Shown here piece after piece: positions 22,661 through 33,500 of a stretch of DNA of 64,000 nucleotides. The first letter of the stretch is position 1. Each line of letters begins with the position of its first letter. This DNA is from Crocodylus rhombifer (taxonomy: Eukaryota; Chordata; Crocodylia; Crocodylidae). Under the pieces are notes generated by a model. That model ran no database searches. It was not told the DNA's origin and worked only from the letters and a program-made list of their open reading frames with translations. The position numbers were made by a program, and so were the translations under genes. The stretch spans positions 1 through 64,000 of the forward strand of contig JAVSML010000964.1 of assembly GCA_038503035.1 (NCBI GenBank). The letters are read 5' to 3'.

Positions 22661-23300
22661 CTAACTAAATCAGATGTCTAGTATAAGCTTTTGTAAGCAG
22701 ATGCTGTAAAGGTACTGCAGGAAGCAAAGCTGCTAAATAAAAAGCAGTGATTAGAATACAAAGGGTAGGGAAGAGGGAGGACAAAGGAAGGGGGACTGCT
22801 GGGAGAAGCAAGGTAGGTAGGAAACAAAAAAACAAAGCACTTAACTTGTGAAGGAACAGAGGTATCATAAAAGCTAATCCATGGAATGGGATAAGAGTCC
22901 TCTGTAGTCTAGGTTTAGACCATACTTAACACAATGCAATCTGTGGATGATTTCTTGTTCTGCAATTTCCCATTCAAGGTCATTTTCAAAGTGTTGTTGT
23001 CTAGTAACAGCCACTGTGAGGTCAGCACTGGAATGGCCAGGGAGGTGAATGTATTCTGCCATAGGCTTGTGTTTCTTTCTGGTACTGATGTCTAATCAGT
23101 ATCTACATTCTTACACATGTAGACAGAAGAGGGGCACTGTAACCAGGTGAGGGAGTATATAATGTTGGTATAGGTGTAGGTAAACAAACCTTGGATGTTA
23201 TAATCTGTATTATTTGGTCCAGGGATGATGTGGTCTGTGTTGATGAGGGGCCAAAGCAGGCATCTGGGTCTGGAGAAAGGACGCTCAAACCTCACCCTTG
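22661..23300 (-). pseudogene. Penelope-like element, GIY-YIG endonuclease remnant
   Basis: Penelope-like retroelements end in a GIY-YIG endonuclease. Two minus-strand pieces fit that layout. 23295-23092 reads LINTDHIIPGPNNTDYNIQG, then FTYTYTNIIYSLTWLQCPS, resembling the start of the domain (a C/H-rich lead-in, then a VVYLIxC-like strand). 23062-22874 reads MAEYIHLPGHSSADLTVAV, then IAEQEIIHRLHC and GLNLDYRGLLSH, resembling the segment that follows. The core GIY-YIG and arginine helix between them are not legible, and stops separate the pieces. 22661-22870 would be the 3' UTR. The family name comes from recall of the C-terminal pattern and needs a profile search; another retroelement with a similar tail is possible. 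Confidence 0.45.
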
Positions 23301-23899
23301 TTTCTTAATGAAATAGTAAAAATCTTTACTTTCATTTCCTCATTTTATCCCCCTCTCTATACTTTGTGTTCATGAACAGATCTCCTTTAGCTTCCATTGC
23401 TTCCAAGCTTCTGCAAGGCTCTTCCTCTGGAAATTCAGCACTCCTGGAGTCCCCCTGCGTTGTATGTTTCCCTGCTCTTAGGAAATGCTTTGTTTGTATA
23501 TTAATCATACTGACTTTCTCTCTGTGGGTCACATTACATTGGATTGGCTGCTGCCACTGTTTCATATACCAGATGCTGGTACTAACATAAGATAACTCCA
23601 TGCTTTAAAAAAAACAAAGCAAAACAAACAAAAACAGTCTTTTTTAAGAGAACTATTTACAGGGATGCTGAGAGTAATGTGCGTAAAGACAGATTTACTG
23701 TCACCTCCTCCAAACTCTTGTCACCTGCAACCTATGCTTCTGTCTCTAGGTTCCACACTGGTTGCTTTACCTGAAATACACATGCACACAATAACACATA
23801 AATATTATATTAAACAGCGTGGAGCCAGCTACAAGAACTTAAGATATTTCTAGTTAGCTTTCAGTCACGATAAAAATAAATTGGAGTTTTGGTCTCAGT
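23301..23899. other. AT-rich stretch without recognised gene
   Basis: No gene or named repeat is recognised. There is a short A-rich run near 23607-23640. Confidence 0.4.
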
Positions 23900-24822
23900 G
23901 GGTATATCTACACCTGCATTTAGTCATGACTAGATTTACTGTGCAGTATATACTTTTTGGCTAGGTGTCAATGCATGCAGGACCTGGCAGAAAATGTTCT
24001 GCTAGGTCCCTCTAGCCCTGCCATGAGTGCCTGTGGCCACCAGAAGGAGCTTCAGGTTCCAGCCCCAGCTGCCAGCTCCTGACAACCATGTCTGAAGCCA
24101 GGCCCAGCTGCCAGTACTTGGCAGCCATCTTTAAAACCCAGCCCTTCTCTGTGCTCTCTGGGCAGCCAGTTCCTATGCACAGAGACCACCTTTATTATAG
24201 CCATGGTCCTGTAGGCCATTGTAGACCACTGGGGAGACATTCACACATATCAGCACTGGCCACATCTTTGTTTCTCACCGCTCCCCCCTCAACACACAGA
24301 GCCCCTTCCCTCCTCCCCCCTCAACCAACAGAGCCCGCTCTCCCCAACAAACAGCGCCCCTCTACCATCCTCCCCATTCACCAACAATAAAAAACCCTCT
24401 TCCCAGTTTCAAAATTATGTCTGTGTTTTTATGTCTCAGAGTGGGGCGGCGGAGCATGGGGTGGGGGCATCTAGCGGGTAGAGCCCAAGGACAGGTGGCC
24501 AGCACTCCCATGGGAGACCAGGGCTGCCAGTGAGGCAGCCCAGCTGTGGAGCAGGAGAGGCTCCCAGCCACTAGCCCTGGGGCTGCAGACCCTTAGTGGC
24601 TGGGAGACTCAGCAGCAAACTTGCTGCCACATCATGTCTACATGTACATTACTGTGCATTAACTAACTGCACTTAAATTTTCTACCTGCATTTTCAGGTA
24701 GCATATTTAATTGTGATTAAGGGAACTTACTGTGCGTTCATCATGTGCATGTGTAGAAACATGAGCTTGCTGCGCAGTAAATTAGGCAACTCCACAGTAA
24801 TGCATCTCATGTAGACATGCCC
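23900..24822. mobile_element. Harbinger-like foldback MITE, long form
   Basis: The left end is GGGTATATCTACACCTGC and the reverse complement of the right end is GGGCATGTCTACATGAG. Flanking triplets AGT and TGT differ at one position. The right third (about 24625-24822) has the short-form body, including a small palindrome TTCTACCTG/CAGGTAGCA near 24680-24705. 24000-24600 is GC-rich with no matching structure and may be a captured or separately inserted segment. Confidence 0.5.
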
Positions 24823-25013
24823 TGTGTATGACACATAGCACATTGGGGAGGGGACAGACAGCATAGCAACAGACAGGGCAGGGAACAAAAACCTGAGCAG
24901 CAGGCCATATAAGGAGCAAAAGTTCAGACAGGGGAAGCAGATGGGAGCACTTGAGGTAGGTGCAGGGATTCGTTTGTGGTATGCCTGCCAAAAATGGCTA
25001 GCACTCACTGTTC
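24823..25013. mobile_element. hAT-like MITE fragment, same family as 28936-29195
   Basis: It shares with the 28.9-kb element the order AGCAACAGACAGGGCAGG, GAGCAGCAGGCC and an end near CACTGTTCTA. The left end is unclear because it abuts the foldback MITE. Confidence 0.4.
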
Positions 25014-25082
25014 TAAGAGTGCTGACAATTCTGTTTTTAATGAACATTTCAGCCCGTGACAGAAACAACATTTACCAATCTG

Positions 25083-25325
25083 TGGCTGCATCTACATGAA
25101 ACACTACTGTGCTATGGTTGCTGGTATAAACAAGGGCTAAATAAATGTGCAGTAGCCCAAGTTACGGCACAGTAATGCCAATTAATGGTGTTTTGTGATG
25201 CCATTAATGTGCAGTAGGCTAGTACTACTGTGCCATAGCATCACTTCACATTTTTTGCTGTGCAATGCTACTGCTCAGTAGTTTCGGGCTACCGCGCAGT
25301 GAGCGTGTCATATATGTGCTCCTTG
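25083..25325. mobile_element. Foldback MITE, decayed copy
   Basis: The left end GTGGCTGCATCTACATG resembles the shared GGGCATGTCTACATG terminus. The body repeats TGTGCAGTAG and GCGCAGTGAG words typical of the family. The right end is eroded. Confidence 0.45.
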
Positions 25326-26465
25326 TAGGTCCCCTGATTAATTTTGGAGCATCTTTTAACATTCAGTATCTCTGTCAGTATATCATCTATTTAGAATTTA
25401 CATCCTCATTTATTTATTTTTATATATATTAAAGGCCAATACTGGCTGTCAGTGGCACCGAGGAGGCTACTACTTGTATTGTATAGCTGAGTAATTCCAG
25501 TACTTCTCATTCCTAATCCCTCAAAAATTAGAAAAGGGGGTCTGCAAGGGATCAGACATACTGGAAAACCATTGTATTCACCACTGGGCAGCAACTGTAC
25601 AAAAAGTAGAAGTTACACAGGAAAAATCCTAGTTACAGATTAGATTATTAGATACCAGGCTCTGTTTGGGAGGAAGAACAAGAACTATGGTATTTTGACT
25701 GAAATAAGTTATCATCCCATGGAACTATTTTACCTTAATCATACTGTCACAATACTCACAATCTTGCTTTTCTTCTCTTTGCTTATGTTCCTTGTCAAAG
25801 CTGCAATTGTTCTTGAGGGTGTATTAAACTCATTTTTATTGTATTCACTGTGTCTAATCATTAATTACTGAGTTTTTTTGTACAGTTCCTGATTCCTTGA
25901 GATGTGTTTTACAGAAAAAAAGATAGACTGGTAAAATATAGTGTAATCAATATGGTTATTTTGCATAATATTCACTTAACATAAATTTATAGATAATCAT
26001 GTTAATATATATAAATAGATTACATATAACTTATGTATATGTGATATGCATTTATTGTATGTTATTATATATCATAAAAATAAGAGTAATATACTTATAG
26101 CCTTGAAAACAACATACCTCACACTTAAAAAAAATCCCTGAACCCCAGCTAATATCTAAGGTTTGACAACATAATCATTTAAGCAATCTTCATTTAGGGA
26201 AGATCACAATGTTCACAAATAACTGTGACATGATTTTTTCATGGCATATAGTTGACTAAACTTTGTTAGCACTTGAGTGGTTTTTCTTCATTAGGTATCT
26301 AGTGTTCTGATCTTTAATATCTGACACATATTCTTTCCCAGAACTTGTCCTGAATTTTTAAATAGGTGTTAAAACTTGGTTTCAGGAATACAGTGGGACA
26401 AAAGCTGATGTCACTTTCTCAAAGTATAAGTATGCCACTGGTGCCACAAAATTGGAGGGCATTAA
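25326..26465. other. AT-rich stretch without recognised gene
   Basis: It includes a very AT-rich part (about 25920-26100, TATATA/TTATAT words). No gene or named repeat is recognised. Confidence 0.45.
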
Positions 26466-26890
26466 TGAAACAGTATGTGTCTACACATATAAATGCTCCT
26501 GGGTGGGTTTATTCTAGACTGACTTACTCTAGAGTAACTTACTCTGTAGGAAACTCACCCTGGGCAGGTGTCTACACGTGTGAGGAAGTGGGAACAGATT
26601 TGCTGCTCACGGCAGCAGTCTGCTTCCACCCTCACAGGCCCTGTAGCAGCCAAGGGAAGCTCTAGGCTTCTTCTGGATGCTATCCCAGGGGCTGGCAGAG
26701 AGCACAAGGCCAAGACACAGCTGACTACCGGCATGGGCTGGGACATTGCTCCCTGACCCCATGAGCTGCCTGCTGCCGGGGCAGCCTCTCTCACTGGAGC
26801 CTGGGAAGGGACAGTATCCCCCTGCCCTGGCAGCTGGGAGCTCCTAGTCCCTGCTACACCATTACGACCCTGGAGCTGGAGTTGGAGCCG
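26466..26890. other. Fragments with MITE-type ends, then GC-rich stretch
   Basis: GTGTCTACACATATAAAT near 26478 and GTGTCTACACGTGTG near 26569 are two left-type ends in the same orientation, about 90 bp apart, with palindromic TACTCTAGAGTA between them. 26580-26890 is GC-rich and unassigned. This looks like a broken or nested foldback MITE. Confidence 0.35.
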
Positions 26891-26894
26891 GGAG

Positions 26895-27252
26895 ATTCTT
26901 ATGCAATGGAATTCAGTAGTACAAAGCATAAGGTGATGCATTTGGAGACTAATACCAAGAACCTCTTCTATAAAGAGAGTGCTCATCTGTGGGAAATGAT
27001 AGAGGAAGAGAAATACCTGGGCATTGTAGTTGATCACAGGATTGTTCAGGTCACCATTTTGTTACAGCTGGGAAAAGGGCAAATGTATGAGGACAGGTAT
27101 TACTAGTGGAGAAGAATTAATGCCACTGTATGAGGCATTGTTATGACCTAATCTAGAATACTATGTACAGTTTAAGTCACCATGGTCAAGAAAGATGAAT
27201 TCAAACTGGATTGGGAGCAGACAAGAGTGACTATAATGACCAAGGGAATGGA
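26895..27252 (+). mobile_element. Ancient CR1/L3-like LINE, left part
   Basis: Plus-strand translation shows the post-RT region of an old CR1/L3 element: MEFSSTKHKVMHLETN, then KYLGIVVDHRI. The part before the next CR1 reads like the usual ECNK...LLPLYEALL...LEYCVQF region but with stops. Interrupted by a younger CR1 at 27253. Confidence 0.65.
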
Positions 27253-27596
27253 GATTCATAGATTCATAGATTCATAGACACTAGGGCTGGAAGGGACCTC
27301 AGAAGATCAAGTCCAGCCCCCTGCCCAAGGGGCAGGAAGTCAGCAGGGATCATAGGATCCCAGCAAGACAAATATCCAAATATCTCTTGAAGGTGTTCAA
27401 TGTAGGTGCTTGAACCACCTCCGCTGGCAGTCTGTTCTAGACCTTGGGGGCTCGGGCGGTAAAGAAGTTCTTCCTTATGTCCAGCCTGAAATGGTCATGG
27501 AGGAGTTTGTGACCGTTTGACCTTGTCATCCCTTGGGGCGCTCTGGTGAACAGATGTTCCCCCAGATCCTGGTGAGCACCCCTGATAAACTTATAG
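27253..27596 (-). mobile_element. CR1 3' fragment nested in the older L3-like element
   Basis: The left edge is a triple ATTCATAG tail. The CR1 3' UTR phrase GGGCTGGAAGGGACCTCAGA follows, then the end of ORF2 in minus orientation (GTTCAATGTAGGTGCTTGAA, GTTCTAGACCTTGGGG). It is 5'-truncated at about 27596 (CTTATAG). The L3-like body resumes immediately to the right. Confidence 0.85.
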
Positions 27597-27960
27597 AAGA
27601 GTTATTTTATGAAAGAAGACTAACAGAACTTGAGTTTGTTTAGGCCAGAAAAATGAAGGATGAGAGGAGATGTGATTGCTCTCTGTAAATATTTTTGAGA
27701 GGGGATGAAATAAACACTAATAAACACTAAAGATATACTGATACAAAAACAACTGTAGACTGTACTGTACTGATTAAGGTGTAGACTGGCCATGAACAAA
27801 TTTAGGTTGGGAATTTGAATTTTCCTAATCAAGCAGCTTCTGGGACAGCCTTCCAGGGGAAATGGTAGAGACAAAAAAAAACTAGGGCTTGTGAGGTAGA
27901 CCTTGAAAAGTTGAAAAGATTTATATGTGGCAGTAGCTGTAATCTGTTTGGACTGGAGTC
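27597..27960 (+). mobile_element. Ancient CR1/L3-like LINE, right part
   Basis: This continues the element of 26895-27252: a stretch equivalent to FxRPEK..RGDVIALCKYF (about 27640-27700), then AMNKFRLGI near 27790 and a carboxyl end near 27850-27905, all with stops. Confidence 0.6.
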
Positions 27961-28935
27961 AATAAAAACTTTTTAGTCAGGTAACTATAGGAACAAAACT
28001 CCAACTCCAAGAGGAATATATAGGAATAGCATGAGGTTGAACATATTCCATCTTTACAAAGGAAATAATATACAAGTCTTCTAAAGTATAACCTGTACTA
28101 TAAGTATAATGGAAATTAATAATTCTTTTTTCAGAGCAGGATTTTAATAGTGTACATAAGATGTGGAGTCACATATTGAATAAGAAGAAAATAAAATACC
28201 GAGCAACTGCTTAGTAAGGAAGTGCCATCCACGTTGTTTTCTGAATGAGTCTAGGTCCTGTAGAAAAAAGTAGTGGGTAATCATATCACCATGAATTGTA
28301 TCATATTGGGAAAAGGAAGATGACAGTTGTACAATTATTTTCTTTTGTTTTTGAGTACTTGACTTTACAATGTCAGTCATGTTCTTCTAGTATTTTAAGT
28401 AGGTTTTATTTGGTTTGGAATAGAATTAAAATAGAATAGAATGGAATAAAATAAAATAGAATACAGTTATGTAGTAATTGTTCTCAAAGGCACTGCAGAC
28501 TTTTAAACATGAATTGCAACACTGGATGTTGCTAAGCAATAGAATTCCTTCCATCTCTTGCACATGTGTTGAACTCAGCACATTTATGAGATCAACATAA
28601 CAAAGGCCAAAACTTGGTTTAACCTCTAATATGTAGGCACCAAACTGCCTTTCAAGATAGATTGCAGGACTGGAATTGATTGTCACCAAGGATTTCTACA
28701 TTTGGGTAAGGTGTATAAATTGGATCCTGCCACCTTTACTCCCATGAGTAAGGACTCAAGGGCTTGCCATATCTTCCAGATTCTAGCAAAGGCAGCAACG
28801 AGATTTGAAATCTTCATAATAAAGGATGTAATGTGTAAGATGCCTTTCTGCCCTGCCTTCAGTATGTAATTTGTGTATATATATACACATAAAGACATTT
28901 TGATTAACACCCACTTGTATATTAAAAGTTCTACA
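27961..28935. other. AT-rich stretch with AATAG/AATAA microsatellite
   Basis: An imperfect pentanucleotide run (GAATAGAATGG, AATAAAATAAAATAG) lies at 28417-28463. A TATATATACACA run is near 28878. No gene is recognised. Confidence 0.5.
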
Positions 28936-29195
28936 GGAAGCCTGGCCAGCCTGTAGCATGAGTGTCACAGGTGGCATGGGCAGCCTTTGTATTTGGCAAA
29001 TATCAAGGAGGGTATGGGAAGCACACTGCAGTTAGGTTATGGAACAGAAAGTAAAGTAGCAGATAGGGCAAGAACCATGGGGCCAGATCAGAAAGCAGAG
29101 CAGCAGACTGGTCAGGGGAGGGGTGTGAGAATGGTGCTTGGAGAATGTGCGAAGCTAACTTGTGGCACTCTGGAGGAAAAAAATTGGCCCCCACT
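28936..29195. mobile_element. hAT-like MITE with 8-bp TSD
   Basis: An exact octamer, GTTCTACA, flanks the segment at 28928-28935 and 29196-29203. The right end reads AGTGGGGGCCAA in reverse complement; the left end GGAAGCCTGGCC is only loosely similar. The body matches the fragment at 24823-25013. Confidence 0.5.
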
Positions 29196-29203
29196 GTTCT
29201 ACA

Positions 29204-30072
29204 GTACAGATAAAATGAACAGTTTTTGCTCTAAAGATGCTACAATCTAATTTCAGTGTGATAGAATGAAGGGGCAAAACCAGAAAAGAATGAGCATAGA
29301 AAGGTAATGCTCACATTAATGTGATAGTGGGTTCACAGCCTTTAAAAGTATGTTCCTATAACATGTACAAAGGCTTTACTTGTATTTTAAGATAAGTATA
29401 TTATAACCAGGTCCTGAATACAATTTCCACATGAAATGCAAAGGGGAGCCTATTAAGTTTTATAATTTGTAACTGACTGCAAATACTGTTCATGTTTCCA
29501 TGCAGTGTAATTCTTGCAAGATCCTTAACCCCAATGAGCATACCATGTCTGGACCTGGTTCTTGAACAAGGTTGTAACACAGTTTCAGATTACACAGGTT
29601 CAAACATGATTCTTCTGCTGTGTAGATGGGAAGAATGGCCTAGCCATATTTGCATTACCAGTCTTCCCATTTCCTTCGTGGGGTGGGGAGGGTGTCCCAA
29701 AGATTATTGCATCATCTGAAAAACTCCCACAGTATTCTGCCTCCGGCCGCAGCAGTTGGAGGATTTTGGGAAGGCTGCGCAGAGTTTCCCACAGTGAACT
29801 GCTCAGAGCTGGGTGGAGAAATCCTGCTTTGTAGAAATTCTTGAGATTTCATCATTTATTTTCAGTCCTATTTGGAACAAAATGAACCTCCCCCCTCTGA
29901 AAATTCTTTGCAAAGCAGAAAGCTGAAATAAAGTGAATTAGACAAACTGAAAGGTTTACTTTTGGTATTTTAAAATGAAATTCTGGCTGAAGGACTTTTG
30001 AGTAGCTAGATCTTTGACAACCTGGGGAATCACTGCCTTAGGAGTCTGACAAGAGCTCAAGGGTTCTGACTC
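29204..30072. other. AT-rich stretch without recognised gene
   Basis: No gene or named repeat is recognised. Confidence 0.4.
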
Positions 30073-30075
30073 TGA

Positions 30076-30923
30076 GGCCTCCTCTACATGTGCAGGTAAA
30101 GGCACAATTGGATGTAATGCATGATCCACACAATTGTACCCCCTGCCATGCTACATGTGCATGGTAGGAAGTGCAGTTGTGGGATCGTGTATTAGATCCA
30201 ATTGCATCTTATTGCCAGTGGGCTCCCCCTGCTCAGGCAAGAAGTAAGCTCCTAGCTGCAGGAACCATGCACAGCCGGGACCAAGAGTCCACAACTGATG
30301 GGGCTCGTAGCTCTGGCTGCACCTCATGCTCAGCTGGAACTGAGAAACCCCATGCCTGCAGCAGAGGCTTAGAGCCCTGTGAGCTGTGGTGTCTCAGTCC
30401 CAGCTGAGCCTCGTGTACAGCTGGGGCTGAGAGTCCCATCAGTTGCAGGACTCTTGGTCTCAGCTGTGCCTCATGTGCAGCCAGGGCCAAAAGCCCTGTC
30501 AATTGTGGGACTCAGTCCCTGCTGTGCCACAGTTGTGGGAACTTTTGATCCGGCTGCACATGTGGCACAGCCTGGACCGAGACCCCTTTGTGGGCTGGGC
30601 GTTTCAGGCTCCCCTAAGCCTTGGGGATCATGGCAGCCATGATCCCCAGGCCTTGGGTTTCTCACGCTGGGCACAGTGACCCCCTGTGGTTGGGAGCTCT
30701 GTCAGCTACAGGGCTGTCAGCTGCAGGGGAGACCCTGATACATGTATAAATTAAAGCTCAATAGCAACCAGCTGTGAAGTTAGTACGTATTTTTCAGGTC
30801 TAACTTTATAGCTGGTTGGAGCTTTTAATCATGCAATAGCTACTTTGTATGTGTAGCTGGTCTTAAGATAGTTGTGCAACTAACAAGATAATTGTGCAAT
30901 ACCTCTGATGTGTGGAGGGGGCC
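30076..30923. mobile_element. Harbinger-like MITE carrying a degenerate minisatellite
   Basis: The ends are GGCCTCCTCTACATGTG and, in reverse complement, GGCCCCCTCCACACATC, flanked by the triplet TGA on both sides (30073-30075 and 30924-30926). The interior from about 30250 to 30560 repeats a CAGCTG(A/T)GCCTC(A/G)TG(T/C)(A/G)CAG phrase at roughly 60-bp spacing. No transposase frame is present. Confidence 0.65.
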
Positions 30924-30926
30924 TGA

Positions 30927-31447
30927 GAGACAATCCATCTAGAGGACTGCACTAGAAATTCCCTTTTTTTGGAAAATTAGGGTCAGCAGCAGTGAACTAA
31001 AGAGACTGAAATGAGGGAACCAAGCTAGAAGGAAATTGGACAGGTTTTAAAACCTGCCTCCATTCCATGGAAGCTTTCTTGAAATCAGTTGATACAAAAT
31101 CAGTTGATTCCAGTGAGATGGCAAATTCTGATAAAAAAAAATTTTTGGTCAAAATTTTTCTTCCTACTGTAGAACTGATGCAGACACAAGTTGCATAGTA
31201 AGATAGGTATGAACAGGCTAATAAGCTGGGAGAAGATGTTGGAGAATGCATAAAAGAGAAAAAACTGGCACAGACTGTTTAAGAATGAGCCCCCCAGAGA
31301 AGATGACAATGATGGTGAGGAGGAGGAGGATAGGATGAAGAGGGGATGAGCAACAAGGATGATGAAGAAGAAGAGGAAAATGAAGACATGGATTAAGGTC
31401 TGGGGAAAGAAACAGAGGGGTTGTGTGGGGTAGAGGTGCATTATATA
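30927..31447. other. Unassigned stretch with purine-rich tract
   Basis: A GA-rich, A/G-dominated tract lies at about 31290-31420. No gene is recognised, and open frames here reflect the biased composition. Confidence 0.45.
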
Positions 31448-31510
31448 TTGTCATTGTCATCACACACCTATATATGGGGGGGGTGAATAGGTGTGTGATG
31501 ACAGTGACAA
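31448..31510. repeat. 24-bp inverted repeat with 15-nt loop
   Basis: The left arm 31448-31471 and right arm 31487-31510 are complementary over 24 positions with one T/C difference, which pairs as G-U in RNA. The loop is G-rich (eight G in a row). An RNA from either strand would fold into a near-perfect hairpin. Confidence 0.9.
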
Positions 31511-32404
31511 GGAACACACACACACACAAACGTATATTTTTACCACAAAAAGAAAAAAAGAAAAGTAGGTTCCCATTAGTATGTTTGTCCCATCTAGGCT
31601 ATGTGTTTTGTAATCATGCTCAGTGTTGGCTGCATTTAAATTAACTTCATAGTTGATTTCCATTACTGAGCACATAATGCTTTTGGCTGTAGTTTAAAGA
31701 TAGACAATGTATTTAATGTGATTACTTGTATGTGATTGTAAGATGCGGGACTTTTTCCTTCTATGCTGATGGGGGAGGAGGGTGGGGAATCTCATCTAAT
31801 ATTTGAGTAAATACAGTAAAATGTTCATACTGTGATACATGTAGTTATTTTATATCTATATGCTCATTTACCTTTGTGAATATATGTGTGTGCATGCACA
31901 CACATATACACAAACACTTAAGTGAATTTGTAAAGCTCCCCTCTTAATTAAGTTGCACTTTTCCCTACTTGAAATAGTATCCAAGATATAGTTATATTCA
32001 TTAGATCATGCATGTTCTTGAAAGCAAAAGCTTATTTGTGGATTTATAAAACACTGAAAACAGATTTTCACTGGAATTGCTGACACACACCTCAGTATTG
32101 ATCAGAACTTCAGCACAGGATAAGGTAGGGGAGAAAAACCTGTTTATCTTTGTGGTGACTGAACAACTTGCCAGGCTAGTGGCAACACGAGTTGAAACTT
32201 GAGTTAACTTTTCAGTGTAGATAAACCATTACTAAATTTATATGATAAGCTACAAACTAACTTGTATTTATTTGGAATTGTCCCTGAATAAATCTGCTTG
32301 TGGTAGCTAAGTTGTCTTATGATCATGCTTTTTTTCTAGCCAAGATGCACCCATTGCAGATGTTGGGGATTTAAACCTTATAGTTCTTGGGTGGTCGGTA
32401 GTAT
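31511..32404. other. AT-rich stretch with CA/TG microsatellites
   Basis: A CA run lies at about 31515-31529, and a TGTGTG...CACACA palindromic microsatellite at 31880-31918. No gene is recognised. Confidence 0.5.
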
Positions 32405-32520
32405 CATCCATTTAAAGATGTGAAAACTGAGGCTGACAGGATAAATGACATACCAAAGGTCACCTATGGCTGAAATGAAAACAGCTTCTCCCCACCCCAG
32501 CTCTCATTAACTGTAATTTT
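32405..32520 (-). repeat. MIR-like CORE-SINE remnant
   Basis: The plus strand reads GATGTGAAAACTGAGGCTGA and then CCAAAGGTCACCTATGGCTG, the complement-side order of MIR (AAACTGAGG followed by CAAGGTCAC). Strongly decayed. Confidence 0.65.
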
Positions 32521-33055
32521 AAAAGGCTTCAACAGAAGCTAATTATATTCTGTGGCGAGAGAGAAGGCCCCTATGGCTGGCCACTTGACTGAAAGTTAGG
32601 CTTATACTTCTTCATAAAATTAACTTTTTAAGATGTTAGTGAGACAAAACCCAAGACTAAGCTTCTATAGCATATGAATATTGAGGTCAGGAGTTTGCTG
32701 TGACCTAGTTTCTCATCATATATTGCAATCTGGACAGGGAGGGCCTGAGTCAGCAGATACCTGAATCTTCAAAGGAACTAAGAATGTTGCCAGGTAGTTC
32801 CACCCTTTTTCCTCTTCTTTACATGCATCTTAAATAGCTTAGCCTTGCATTACATTATACATGAAGGTTATATACATTATAATGTTGGCCCATGCGTATC
32901 ATTCAGTAAAGAAGCACTTAATCAAGTTGATCTTCAGGACTTAAAATGGAAGCTTATGATCCAATAATATTTATATGCACATTCCATATCATCGCCATGT
33001 ACATGGCAAACCTGTTCTGTACTGCTTGCAGTTTAACTTAACCATCTCTTTTGCC
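32521..33055. other. AT-rich stretch without recognised gene
   Basis: No gene or named repeat is recognised. Confidence 0.4.
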
Positions 33056-33320
33056 AGTGTCTAGACCCATAGTACATGTCAGTAGTCATTACTATGCATT
33101 CATTTAGTATTTGTACAACATGTTATACAAGTACTAAATGAATGCCCAGTAATCCGAGTTACTGTGCAGTAGCACCTACAAATGACTTTTTTGTGATGCT
33201 ACTGTGCAGTAGCCTAATACTACTGCTCAGTAGCACTGCATCACAGTTTTTGCCATGTAACGCACTGTGCTGTAGTATCAGGCTACTGAGCAGTCAGTGT
33301 CTTGTGTAGATGCAGCCACC
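33056..33320. mobile_element. Foldback MITE (central palindrome ATTTAGTA type)
   Basis: The right end in reverse complement reads GGCTGCATCTACACAAG; the left end is eroded near GTGTCTAGACCC. The centre holds a 19-bp inverted repeat, CATTCATTTAGTATTTGTA against its complement (one mismatch), near 33098-33144. Flanking arms carry CTACTGTGCAGTAG words. Confidence 0.6.
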
Positions 33321-33500
33321 TAGGAGCAAATCTTGAGGTGGTATAAATTGTCATCATTCAGCTGAAGTATTGCCCCTTTGTGTGTTTCTTATTATGAGAC
33401 TCAGCACTTTTTCAGGGGATGAGACAGTTCTTCATACTCATATCTATCTATTTCTGAACTGTACCCTCTGTATAATTCTTTAGGGGTGTAAGGAGAGATA

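Noticed and set aside
30250..30720. Regularly spaced repeats considered as a CRISPR array
   Set aside because: Repeats are degenerate with no unique spacers, and the genome is a vertebrate's.
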